Below, piece after piece: positions 35,105 through 42,674 of a DNA stretch of 64,000 nt. The stretch is from Yoonia sp. SS1-5 (GTDB taxonomy: Bacteria > Pseudomonadota > Alphaproteobacteria > Rhodobacterales > Rhodobacteraceae): NCBI RefSeq assembly GCF_038443705.2, contig NZ_CP151767.2, forward strand, positions 1,612,001-1,676,000. Reading direction: 5' to 3'. Under the pieces are notes generated by a model. The model made no database searches, was not told where the DNA came from, and was given only the letters and a program-made list of their open reading frames with translations. The position numbers were made by a program, and so were the translations under genes. Numbering within the stretch: position 1 is the first letter of the stretch; each line of letters begins with the position of its first letter.

Positions 35105-36697
35105 ATGGCCCCCAAAGTACTGATATCTGACAAACTTTCCCCTGCAGCCGTCCAGATCTTCAAGGATCGCGGCATCGAGGTGGATTTTGAACCCGATCTA
35201 GGCAAGGACAAGGACAAGCTGCTCAGCGTGATCGGCAAATATGACGGGCTTGCCATCCGGTCCGCCACCAAGGCAACCGAGAAGATCATCGCCGCCGCCG
35301 ACAATCTCAAAGTGATCGGCCGCGCAGGGATCGGCGTGGACAATGTGGACAGGGACGCCGCGTCCCGAAAGGGAATCATTGTGATGAACACCCCGTTCGG
35401 GAATATGATCACCACAGCCGAACATGCTATCGCAATGATGTTTGCCGTGGCCCGTCAGATCCCCGAAGCCAGCGCATCAACACATGCGGGCAAGTGGGAG
35501 AAGTCCAAGTTCATGGGTGTCGAACTGACCGGCAAGACCCTGGGTGTTATTGGCGCCGGCAATATCGGCTCGATCGTCTGTGACCGGGCGCGCGGACTGA
35601 AGATGAAAGTCATCGCAATGGACCCGTTCCTGTCCGAGGAACGCGCGACCGAGATTGGCATTGAAAAGGTCGAACTTGACGAACTTCTGGCGCGCGCTGA
35701 TTTCATCACCCTTCACGTGCCGCTGACGGCTGACACCAAGAACATTCTCAGCGCCGAGAACCTCGCAAAGACCAAGAAGGGCGTGCGGATCATCAACTGC
35801 GCCCGCGGTGGTCTGGTGGATGAGGCCGCATTGGCGGAGCTGCTTGAATCAGGGCATGTGGCCGGTGCTGCATTTGATGTCTTCGCCAATGAACCGGCGA
35901 CGGAAAACCCATTGTTCAATTTGCCGAATGTCGTCTGCACCCCGCATCTGGGTGCTGCAACAACCGAGGCGCAGGAAAACGTGGCATTGCAAGTGGCCGA
36001 ACAGATGTCGGATTACCTGCTGACAGGTGCCGTGCAAAATGCTCTGAACATGCCGTCCGTCACAGCCGAAGAGGCCAAGATCATGGGGCCATGGATCAAA
36101 CTGTCCGGTCACTTGGGTCACTTCATCGGGCAGATGACCGATGAGCCGATCAAGGCAATCAACATCCTGTTTGATGGCCAGGCCAGCGATATGAACCTTA
36201 AAGCTTTGACCGCTGCCACCGTTGCAGGCATCATGAAATCGGCCAATCCTGATGTGAACATGGTCTCGGCCCCCGTAATCGCGAAGGAACGTGGGGTGAA
36301 GATATCGACCACAAAACAGGACCAATCCGGGGCGTTTGAAGGCTATGTCAAAGTTACCGTTGTCACGGACAAGCGGGAACGTTCGGTGGCTGGGACAGTG
36401 TTCAGTGATGGCAAGCCCCGCTTCATCCAGATCAAGGGAATCAACATTGATGCCGAGATCGGGACGCATATGGTCTACACAACGAATGAAGATGTTCCAG
36501 GCATCATCGGATCCTTGGGAACAACGATGGGGGCCAATGACGTCAACATCGCCAACTTCACCCTGGGCCGGTCGGAGGCCAAAGGAGAGGCGATTGCGCT
36601 TCTCTATGTTGATGAACCGGTACCGGCCCCTGCCATCGCAGCGTTGGAGGCCACCGGGCTGTTCCAACAGGTCAAGCCGCTGATATTTGACGTCTGA
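35105..36697 (+). CDS. serA: D-3-phosphoglycerate dehydrogenase
   Basis: First step of serine synthesis, oxidising 3-phosphoglycerate with NAD. The 530 residues follow the long form: substrate domain, NAD domain with GAGNIG (about 150), catalytic R in NCARGGLVDE and H in TPHLGAAT, an intervening ASB domain, and a C-terminal ACT domain (about 455-530, VYTTNEDVPGIIGSLG) that in relatives mediates serine feedback. A strong AAGGAG precedes ATG 35105. It forms an operon with serC. Confidence 0.97.
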   Translation: MAPKVLISDKLSPAAVQIFKDRGIEVDFEPDLGKDKDKLLSVIGKYDGLAIRSATKATEKIIAAADNLKVIGRAGIGVDNVDRDAASRKGIIVMNTPFGNMITTAEHAIAMMFAVARQIPEASASTHAGKWEKSKFMGVELTGKTLGVIGAGNIGSIVCDRARGLKMKVIAMDPFLSEERATEIGIEKVELDELLARADFITLHVPLTADTKNILSAENLAKTKKGVRIINCARGGLVDEAALAELLESGHVAGAAFDVFANEPATENPLFNLPNVVCTPHLGAATTEAQENVALQVAEQMSDYLLTGAVQNALNMPSVTAEEAKIMGPWIKLSGHLGHFIGQMTDEPIKAINILFDGQASDMNLKALTAATVAGIMKSANPDVNMVSAPVIAKERGVKISTTKQDQSGAFEGYVKVTVVTDKRERSVAGTVFSDGKPRFIQIKGINIDAEIGTHMVYTTNEDVPGIIGSLGTTMGANDVNIANFTLGRSEAKGEAIALLYVDEPVPAPAIAALEATGLFQQVKPLIFDV

Positions 36698-36716
36698 TCG
36701 CGGCAATCGCAACGTC

Positions 36717-36742
36717 GTAGGATGGGTTTAAACCCATCTTAC
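36717..36742. repeat. GTAGGATGGGT-type palindrome, copy 4
   Basis: The same 26-bp sequence as at 35045-35070, located 20 bases after the serA stop and before the phosphatase gene. Confidence 0.75.
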
Positions 36743-36776
36743 GCCCTCTGCGCCTGTCGCTGGCCGAAAGGACCTT

Positions 36777-37565
36777 ATGAGCCTGCTTTATGCAATTGGT
36801 GATATTCACGGCCAGATGGCCATGCTGGAACATGCTTTGGCGCTGATCGCCGCCGATGGCGGCGACGATGCAAAGGTCGTATTCCTTGGCGACTACACTG
36901 ATCGCGGCCCCGACAGTCAGGCCGTCATCGACACGCTGATCAAGGGGCGCGAGGCCGGGCGGGACTGGGTGTTCATCAAGGGCAATCATGATCGCCTGTT
37001 CAGCAATTTCGTCCGGCACGGGATCGAACATGACCCCCGCGTGAAATCCGGCATCAGTTGGCTGAACCCGCGTCTGGGTGGCACGGCAACGCTGGCCTCT
37101 TATGGCGTGACCGGTCAGATGCATTTCGAACGCCCCAGCCAAGATGCCCTTGAAACACTGGCCTATTACACAGGCGACAGTGGGCGGATCACCAAGGATG
37201 CGTTGCAGCGCATAGCGCAGCAACACGTCCCGCAATCGCATCTCGATTTTCTGGATGAACTGCCACTGACCTATCAAACCGATGATTTGATTTTTGTTCA
37301 CGCGGGTCTGCGCCCCGGCATTCCACTGGAAAAGCAAGACCCCGAAGACCTGATCTGGATCCGGGACGGGTTTCTGGAAAGCACCCATGACTTTGGCAAG
37401 CTGGTCGTGCATGGACACACGGCACTTGATCATCCCACCCATTTCGGCAATCGCATCGACCTGGACGGCGGCGCGGGCTATGGTAAACCGCTTGTTCCGG
37501 CGGTGTTTGAAGGACGGGACTGCTGGCTGCTGACTGACAAGGGCCGGGTCGCCCTGACCCCGTAG
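36777..37565 (+). CDS. PPP-family metallophosphatase
   Basis: A 262-residue calcineurin-like phosphatase of the bacterial Ser/Thr phosphatase (PrpA/ApaH-like) group. All metal motifs are visible: GDIHG (about 8-12), GDYTDRGPDS (about 38), GNHD (about 69), and later histidines in FVHAGLRPG and VVHGHTALD. The substrate could be phosphoproteins or dinucleoside polyphosphates. It follows serA after a repeat, with mnmH 63 bases downstream, so it may be a read-through member of the ser operon. Confidence 0.9.
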   Translation: MSLLYAIGDIHGQMAMLEHALALIAADGGDDAKVVFLGDYTDRGPDSQAVIDTLIKGREAGRDWVFIKGNHDRLFSNFVRHGIEHDPRVKSGISWLNPRLGGTATLASYGVTGQMHFERPSQDALETLAYYTGDSGRITKDALQRIAQQHVPQSHLDFLDELPLTYQTDDLIFVHAGLRPGIPLEKQDPEDLIWIRDGFLESTHDFGKLVVHGHTALDHPTHFGNRIDLDGGAGYGKPLVPAVFEGRDCWLLTDKGRVALTP

Positions 37566-37628
37566 CCGCCCGGCAGGTCGGACACTTTTCCGGTTCTCAT
37601 CGCTGGTTTGGTAGGATATCCCGCGCCA

Positions 37629-38681
37629 ATGCCCGTCACTTTTAAAACACTCGACGCAATGCTGGATCACGGGTTTGATACGGTCATTGATGTCCGCTCA
37701 CCTGCGGAATTTGCCGCAGACCATGTGCCAGGTGCAATCAACCTCCCCGCCCTGTCAAATGCCGAACGGGCAGAAGTTGGCACAATATACAAGCAGGTCA
37801 GCCCTTTTGACGGGCGCAAGATTGGCGCTGCGATGGTGATCCGCAATCTGGCCAATCACCTCGACGGACCATTGTCAGAAAAGGATGGCAGTTGGCGCCC
37901 CCTTGTCTATTGCTGGCGAGGCGGTCAGCGGTCAGGCGTTTTTGCCGGCCTGCTGGGTGAGGTCGGATGGCGCGCAGAGACCGTCAAAGGTGGCTACCAG
38001 ACCTACCGCCGGCTTGTGAACACGGCGCTTTATGATCAACCCTTGGCCCACCGGCTGATCCTGCTGGACGGGAATACAGGCACCGCCAAGACGGAATTGC
38101 TGCATCGCCTGGCTGCACGCGGCGTTCAGATGATTGATCTGGAGGGGCTCGCCCGTCACCGCGGTTCGCTGCTGGGCGCCCAGCCGGGCGGACAGCCAGC
38201 GCAGAAGGCATTTGAAACCGCCATTGCCAACGCGCTGCGCGGTATGACACCGGACCTGCCTGTTCTGATCGAGGCGGAAAGCAGCAAGATCGGACGGCTT
38301 GTCATTCCGCCCAGCCTTTGGGTGGCCATGCTGCAGGCGCCACGCATCGTGCTGGATGTCCCACAGGCAGCCCGCGCGCAATATCTGGCCACGGCCTATC
38401 ATGATGTGATCGCCGATCCGAACATCGTCGCAACCCGCCTTGCGCCATTGCGGCGCTTGCGCGGGCATCGGGTCGTGGATCGCTGGGTTGCGCTTTCACA
38501 GCAGGGGGAGTTGGTCGATCTGTCCTATGCGCTGATGCAGGATCACTACGATCCGGCTTACGAGAAATCCCGCCGGATTGACGACAGGGACATCATCGCA
38601 CGCATTGCGGCCAACACGCTGGACGATGACGCACAGGAAAAGGCGGCAGATCAGATACTTACCATCCTCAAGGCGCTCTAG
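37629..38681 (+). CDS. mnmH: tRNA 2-selenouridine synthase
   Basis: SelU/MnmH replaces sulfur by selenium in 2-thiouridine of the wobble base of some tRNAs, using selenophosphate. The N-terminal rhodanese domain has its active cysteine in YCWRGGQRSG (about residue 97). The C-terminal P-loop domain follows (LLDGNTGTAKTELLHRL). It has 350 residues. ATG 37629 is preferred over an in-frame TTG at 37608. The TAG stop is the first three bases of a 267-bp structured element, and the SelD gene converges from the other side. Confidence 0.93.
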   Translation: MPVTFKTLDAMLDHGFDTVIDVRSPAEFAADHVPGAINLPALSNAERAEVGTIYKQVSPFDGRKIGAAMVIRNLANHLDGPLSEKDGSWRPLVYCWRGGQRSGVFAGLLGEVGWRAETVKGGYQTYRRLVNTALYDQPLAHRLILLDGNTGTAKTELLHRLAARGVQMIDLEGLARHRGSLLGAQPGGQPAQKAFETAIANALRGMTPDLPVLIEAESSKIGRLVIPPSLWVAMLQAPRIVLDVPQAARAQYLATAYHDVIADPNIVATRLAPLRRLRGHRVVDRWVALSQQGELVDLSYALMQDHYDPAYEKSRRIDDRDIIARIAANTLDDDAQEKAADQILTILKAL

Positions 38682-38945
38682 GGTCAGGACCCATTCATTC
38701 CGCACCGCCAGCGCAGATTTCACGAAATATCGGTGGTTTGGGACGCGCAGGCCATAGTTGTTCTACGGACAAGCGGCCCGCGCCGCTGAGATGAAGTGAA
38801 ATCTGCGCCCGAAGGGTTTGGCTGATTTTGGCCGTGATCATCGTTGCATCCCCTTGCAATAGAACCACTATTACTGCGGGGCCGCGCCTCGTCACGACCA
38901 AAATCGGTCAAACTGGCGGCGTGGAATGAATGGGTCCTGACCCTA
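38679..38945. repeat. 267-bp Y-shaped inverted-repeat element (MITE-like)
   Basis: The outer arms 38679-38710 and 38914-38945 are inverted copies (30 of 32 bases; ends TAGGGTCAGGACCC and GGGTCCTGACCCTA). The second stem is GCGCAGATTTCAC/GTGAAATCTGCGC (38711-38723 with 38796-38808). The third pairs 38816-38838 with 38891-38913 (19 of 23 identical, most differences giving G-T pairs). The three stems are contiguous, so a strand folds as a three-way junction. No open frame is present. It could be a small non-autonomous mobile element or a structured RNA. Confidence 0.75.
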
Positions 38946-38956
38946 AAGTCAGGGCA

Positions 38957-41053
38957 TTAGACAACCCTGATCACATCGCCATCCACGATTTCACCAATGA
39001 TCGCCGCCGGATATCCAGCCTCGCGCAGTGCAGCAAGCAGCTTGTCCGCGTCCACCGGATCAACGGCGGCAAGCAACCCGCCAGCCGTTTGCGGATCGTA
39101 CAAAAGATCAAAGGGCGCAGCTTGCAGATGACCGGCCGCTGATTTGTTTTCCGCAAACAGGGTCGAACGTATGCCTGCGCCCGCAAGATCAGACGCACCC
39201 TGCATCAGCGGAATATCCGCCTGCCTGATGGTGGCCCCAACGCCAGAGGCCGCGCAGATGCCGCGTAGATGACCGGCAAGACCGAATCCGGTGACATCGG
39301 TCATCGCATGCGCCGGTCCCAATATCCGGGCCGCATCACCCTGCCCCTGCGCCATCAGGTCAAGGCAGGCCATCACATCTGCACCGCGGGCCTTGCCTTG
39401 CATCTCGGCCGCAAGAACAGTGCCGCTGCCAATCGGTTTGGTCAGGATCAGGCGATCCCCGCTGCGCGCGCCTGCCTGCGTCACCGGCGCATCCGTCAGG
39501 CCGGTGACCGTAAAGCCAATTGTCAATTCCTCACCCAGCGAGCTGTGCCCGCCCACGATTTTTGCACCAGCCTCCGCGCAGGTCGCCCGGGCGACGGCCA
39601 TGATTTCGTGCAGGGTGCGGCGCTGCAAATCATCCGACATGCGGGGCAGAACCAAACCGATGGTCGCGGCTTGTGGCACTGCACCCATTGCCCAGACATC
39701 ACCCAAGGCATGGATCGCGGCAATACGTGTCATGATAACGGGATCATGACTGAAAGCCCGCAAATGATCGGTGCTGATGACCTGACCGGGCTGAACCTGT
39801 GCGGCGTCATCACCAAAGCTGTCGGCAAGGACATCCAGGAGCGCCCCCTTGCCTACCTTGGCGCCACATCCACCGCAGATCGGCTGCGTCCCCAAAAGGT
39901 CCTGAAGGCCCAGCGCGGCTGTGCGCGGCACTTTGGGCGGGGCCATCATGGGGAGCTCTGCAAATTGGTCCATGAATTTGCGGTCGATGTAATCCTTGAG
40001 CTTCCACAGCAACGGACCCTCGCGGGCTGTGCCAAACTTTTCGGCCAAGGCCGATTTGCGGCCAAGCGATATCAGCTTCAGATAGTCTTTCTGGGCGCGA
40101 TAAGGGCGCAATTGACCGCCAGACAGAACAGCGCGCAGATTGTCGAACAGGACAGGTGCCTGCCGGACAGCATAGACGCCGGCCTTGGGTCGGGGGTCTG
40201 CGGACAGATGCGCGCAATCACCCACAGCAAAGATCGCCGGGTCGCTGGATTGCAAATTCGCGTCCACATTGACAAAGCCCTCATGCAGGGACAGGCCGGT
40301 CTGCGCAATCCAGTCATGCGGCTTGGCGCCCGCAGCCCCTGTTGTGAAGTCGCTGCGCAATCTGCGCCCGTCAGACAAAACAACGCCCTGCGCCACGATT
40401 TCGGACACGTCTGCATCCTCGATCACGGTGACATCTGCGCCGTTCAGCGCGGCCAACATCTTGGTCCGGGCGGTATGTCCCAGCGCTGTCAGCACGCGGC
40501 CGCGGTCAATCAGGCGGACGATTGGTGATCTGCCGCGCAACGCGTGGGCCATGGCCATCGCAAGCTCTGCACCCGCGACACCGCCGCCGATAATCGCAAT
40601 TTCGGGCGCATCGGCTTGCTTCTGAAATGCGTCCCAGCGCGAGGCAAAAATCCCTAAGGGTTTCGCCGGGACCGCATGCGCCCCAAAACCCGGCATGTCG
40701 GGCATGGCCGAGGTGATGCCAACATCAATCGACAGCACGTCAAATCCAACTGGTGGACGCCCCGGCACCGTGACAGTGCGGGCGTCCCGGTCAATGCCGC
40801 TGACGGCGCCATTGATCAACCGGGCCCCGGCAAAACGCGCAAGTTTGACCAGATCAATATCCAACTCGTCCCGGGTGTAATGCCCGGCCACAAAGCCGGG
40901 CAACATGCCGGAATAAGGTGCCGTTGGCCCCGGATTGATCACGGTCAGCCGCACGCCAGCCAACGGGTTCATCCCCCATTGGCGCAACACCAGCGCATGC
41001 GTGTGACCACCGCCGACCAGAACCAGATCACGTGTGAATGGGAAACCCTGCAT
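38957..41053 (-). CDS. selD: SelD fused to an NAD(P)H-dependent flavoprotein
   Basis: Residues 1 to about 370 are a pyridine-nucleotide/FAD oxidoreductase domain (VLVGGGHTHALVLRQW at the start; a second nucleotide motif IIGGGVAGAELAMA). About 385-698 is selenide, water dikinase with the active cysteine region PICGGCGAKVGKG and the PurM-like ATP domains (IVGGHSSLGEEL, TDVTGFGLAGHL). The enzyme makes selenophosphate, used here by the convergent MnmH; the flavoprotein half may supply reduced selenium. This fusion is known in other bacteria. The stop lies 12 bases beyond the Y-shaped element. Confidence 0.94.
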   Translation of the reverse strand: MQGFPFTRDLVLVGGGHTHALVLRQWGMNPLAGVRLTVINPGPTAPYSGMLPGFVAGHYTRDELDIDLVKLARFAGARLINGAVSGIDRDARTVTVPGRPPVGFDVLSIDVGITSAMPDMPGFGAHAVPAKPLGIFASRWDAFQKQADAPEIAIIGGGVAGAELAMAMAHALRGRSPIVRLIDRGRVLTALGHTARTKMLAALNGADVTVIEDADVSEIVAQGVVLSDGRRLRSDFTTGAAGAKPHDWIAQTGLSLHEGFVNVDANLQSSDPAIFAVGDCAHLSADPRPKAGVYAVRQAPVLFDNLRAVLSGGQLRPYRAQKDYLKLISLGRKSALAEKFGTAREGPLLWKLKDYIDRKFMDQFAELPMMAPPKVPRTAALGLQDLLGTQPICGGCGAKVGKGALLDVLADSFGDDAAQVQPGQVISTDHLRAFSHDPVIMTRIAAIHALGDVWAMGAVPQAATIGLVLPRMSDDLQRRTLHEIMAVARATCAEAGAKIVGGHSSLGEELTIGFTVTGLTDAPVTQAGARSGDRLILTKPIGSGTVLAAEMQGKARGADVMACLDLMAQGQGDAARILGPAHAMTDVTGFGLAGHLRGICAASGVGATIRQADIPLMQGASDLAGAGIRSTLFAENKSAAGHLQAAPFDLLYDPQTAGGLLAAVDPVDADKLLAALREAGYPAAIIGEIVDGDVIRVV

Positions 41054-41077
41054 ATGTTTTCTTTAGTCGGCTGCGGG

Positions 41078-41635
41078 TCAGGGCGAAAGCCAGTGTCCCA
41101 TCCAGTCATCAGATCGTGAATAGATCGCCCGGCGATGGTCGTCGCCCAGATGCACCGCGTCGATGGTCAGGACCTCGCAATTCAGCACGGCGAAGGCGGC
41201 CGGGTCAGGCGTTTTTGAATAATTCAGCGCCTGTTTGATCGGCTGTCCCGGGGCCGGATCAACCCCGTAGCTTAACTTGGAATGCTCTGGCAAATTCGCC
41301 CAGATGCTTTTTACTGCGTCGCCCGAGGCGATTTTGACATGCATCGACATCCGGATCTGTAACGCCTTCTCGGCATCCCAGATATGCAGGGCCGCGCGCG
41401 GCGTTGCCTGCAGGCTTCTGATCTTGTCCGAGAACAGGTCGGTATAAAACGCCAGCGTCCCATATTCAGTATCAACCGCCCGCAGAACCACCGTGCGCGC
41501 CTCGGGCCAGCCCTTTGGCGATACTGTCGCAAAGGTCGGGGTGCGTGTTGGGTGGTCGCTATTGCCGATCCCCTGCACCACGCTGTCCCAGATTTCGGCG
41601 TGCAGCGCCTCTAATGTCTCAAACCAATCACTCAT
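41078..41635 (-). CDS. pyridoxamine 5'-phosphate oxidase-like flavoprotein
   Basis: A 185-residue split-barrel flavin-binding protein of the PNPOx-like group. Flavin-site features include RTVVLRAVDTEYGTLAFYTD and SDKIRSLQATPRAALHIWDA. It lacks the full signature of true PdxH, so I call it PNPOx-like only. Its start overlaps the stop of the AttH-like gene by 8 bases, and the SelD gene follows after 24 bases. A redox role linked to either neighbour is possible. Confidence 0.85.
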   Translation of the reverse strand: MSDWFETLEALHAEIWDSVVQGIGNSDHPTRTPTFATVSPKGWPEARTVVLRAVDTEYGTLAFYTDLFSDKIRSLQATPRAALHIWDAEKALQIRMSMHVKIASGDAVKSIWANLPEHSKLSYGVDPAPGQPIKQALNYSKTPDPAAFAVLNCEVLTIDAVHLGDDHRRAIYSRSDDWMGHWLSP

Positions 41636-42674
41636 ACCCGGTCATCTCCAAATACCCATAACCCTGGTGGCTACCGTTTACGTCAACCGGTCCTTCCCAA
41701 TAAGGGACCGTTGTCGACATCCACGCATCCTCATTGATTGCTTGTACAGTAACGTCAATGCCCTTTGCAGGCAAAACCACCTGCCATCTGACAGGAATCT
41801 CCCGCTGCGCCGCATTTTCCAGCGGCGTTGCCGAAAAAGCGCCATCCGGATAGGCGGTGGTGATGCCATCGGGCGCAATATAGGTCGCAGATGTATAGTT
41901 GTTCCCATCTGTCTGTTGCAGCCGAAACCCCATCAGTTTTGCCCCATCATCAAAGGACAGTGAAAACCAGTCCCACCCGGTCTGATTGTCCGAGAGCGGC
42001 TGGGATGACCATTCCCGATCCAGCCAGGCTGTGCCGGTCACCGCAATATCGCCCGCTGGCAAACTTAACGTACCCGCCACGGAAAAGAATGGCTGCGAGT
42101 AGTAGTAAGATGCCTGCCCCGCTGCGGATTTCACCGAATAGCCATCGTCCCCGTGAAACACCAATGGACCTTCGGCGGTCAGCCCAACGTCATAGCTGAA
42201 ATCCGGCCCGCTGGCACGCATTTGCATCTGGGCCCAGTCCCCCTGCAGCACCCAATCGTCGATCCATGCCTCAAACGGATCGGCCGTCACACCGGCCTGC
42301 CCGATCCCGCCGCGGGCCAGCCTTTCGCTGACGAAATGCCGGTCTGGTGTAGTGACGGCAGCATGCCCCATCCAAAGCTGTGGCGTCTGCCAGCCCGTCC
42401 CGTCCTCTGGCGCGAGGGCCGAGCGAAACAGCGTCCATTGCAGCCCGTATTTTGTGCCATCCTCTGCAGCCAGATTGGCCGTCAGATACCACCATTCGAT
42501 CCGGTAGTCAGGATGCGCCCCATGATCCTGCGGAAAGGAAAACTGCGGGTCGGGTTGCGGCACCGCAAAGCCGTCAGCATCACTGCCCAACCCGGCAAAC
42601 CCCTGTGCGTGCGACGGACCGGCAAGCCAAGCCACCCAAATGGTCAGAACCAGAAAAAGCCTTCTACCGTTCAT
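41628..42674 (-). CDS. AttH/CrtC-like lipocalin-fold exported protein
   Basis: A 348-residue protein with a signal peptide (ending PSHA-QG) and the two-lipocalin fold of the AttH/hydroxyneurosporene synthase-like family. Family marks include HPDYRIEWWYLTANL and WLDREWSSQPLSDNQTGWDW with FSLSF. Such proteins accompany an ABC exporter of the LolCDE/MacB-like type, as here, and are thought to bind or modify lipids or isoprenoids. ATG 42674 overlaps the permease end by 11 bases and has AAGGTG upstream. Confidence 0.85.
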   Translation of the reverse strand: MNGRRLFLVLTIWVAWLAGPSHAQGFAGLGSDADGFAVPQPDPQFSFPQDHGAHPDYRIEWWYLTANLAAEDGTKYGLQWTLFRSALAPEDGTGWQTPQLWMGHAAVTTPDRHFVSERLARGGIGQAGVTADPFEAWIDDWVLQGDWAQMQMRASGPDFSYDVGLTAEGPLVFHGDDGYSVKSAAGQASYYYSQPFFSVAGTLSLPAGDIAVTGTAWLDREWSSQPLSDNQTGWDWFSLSFDDGAKLMGFRLQQTDGNNYTSATYIAPDGITTAYPDGAFSATPLENAAQREIPVRWQVVLPAKGIDVTVQAINEDAWMSTTVPYWEGPVDVNGSHQGYGYLEMTGYE

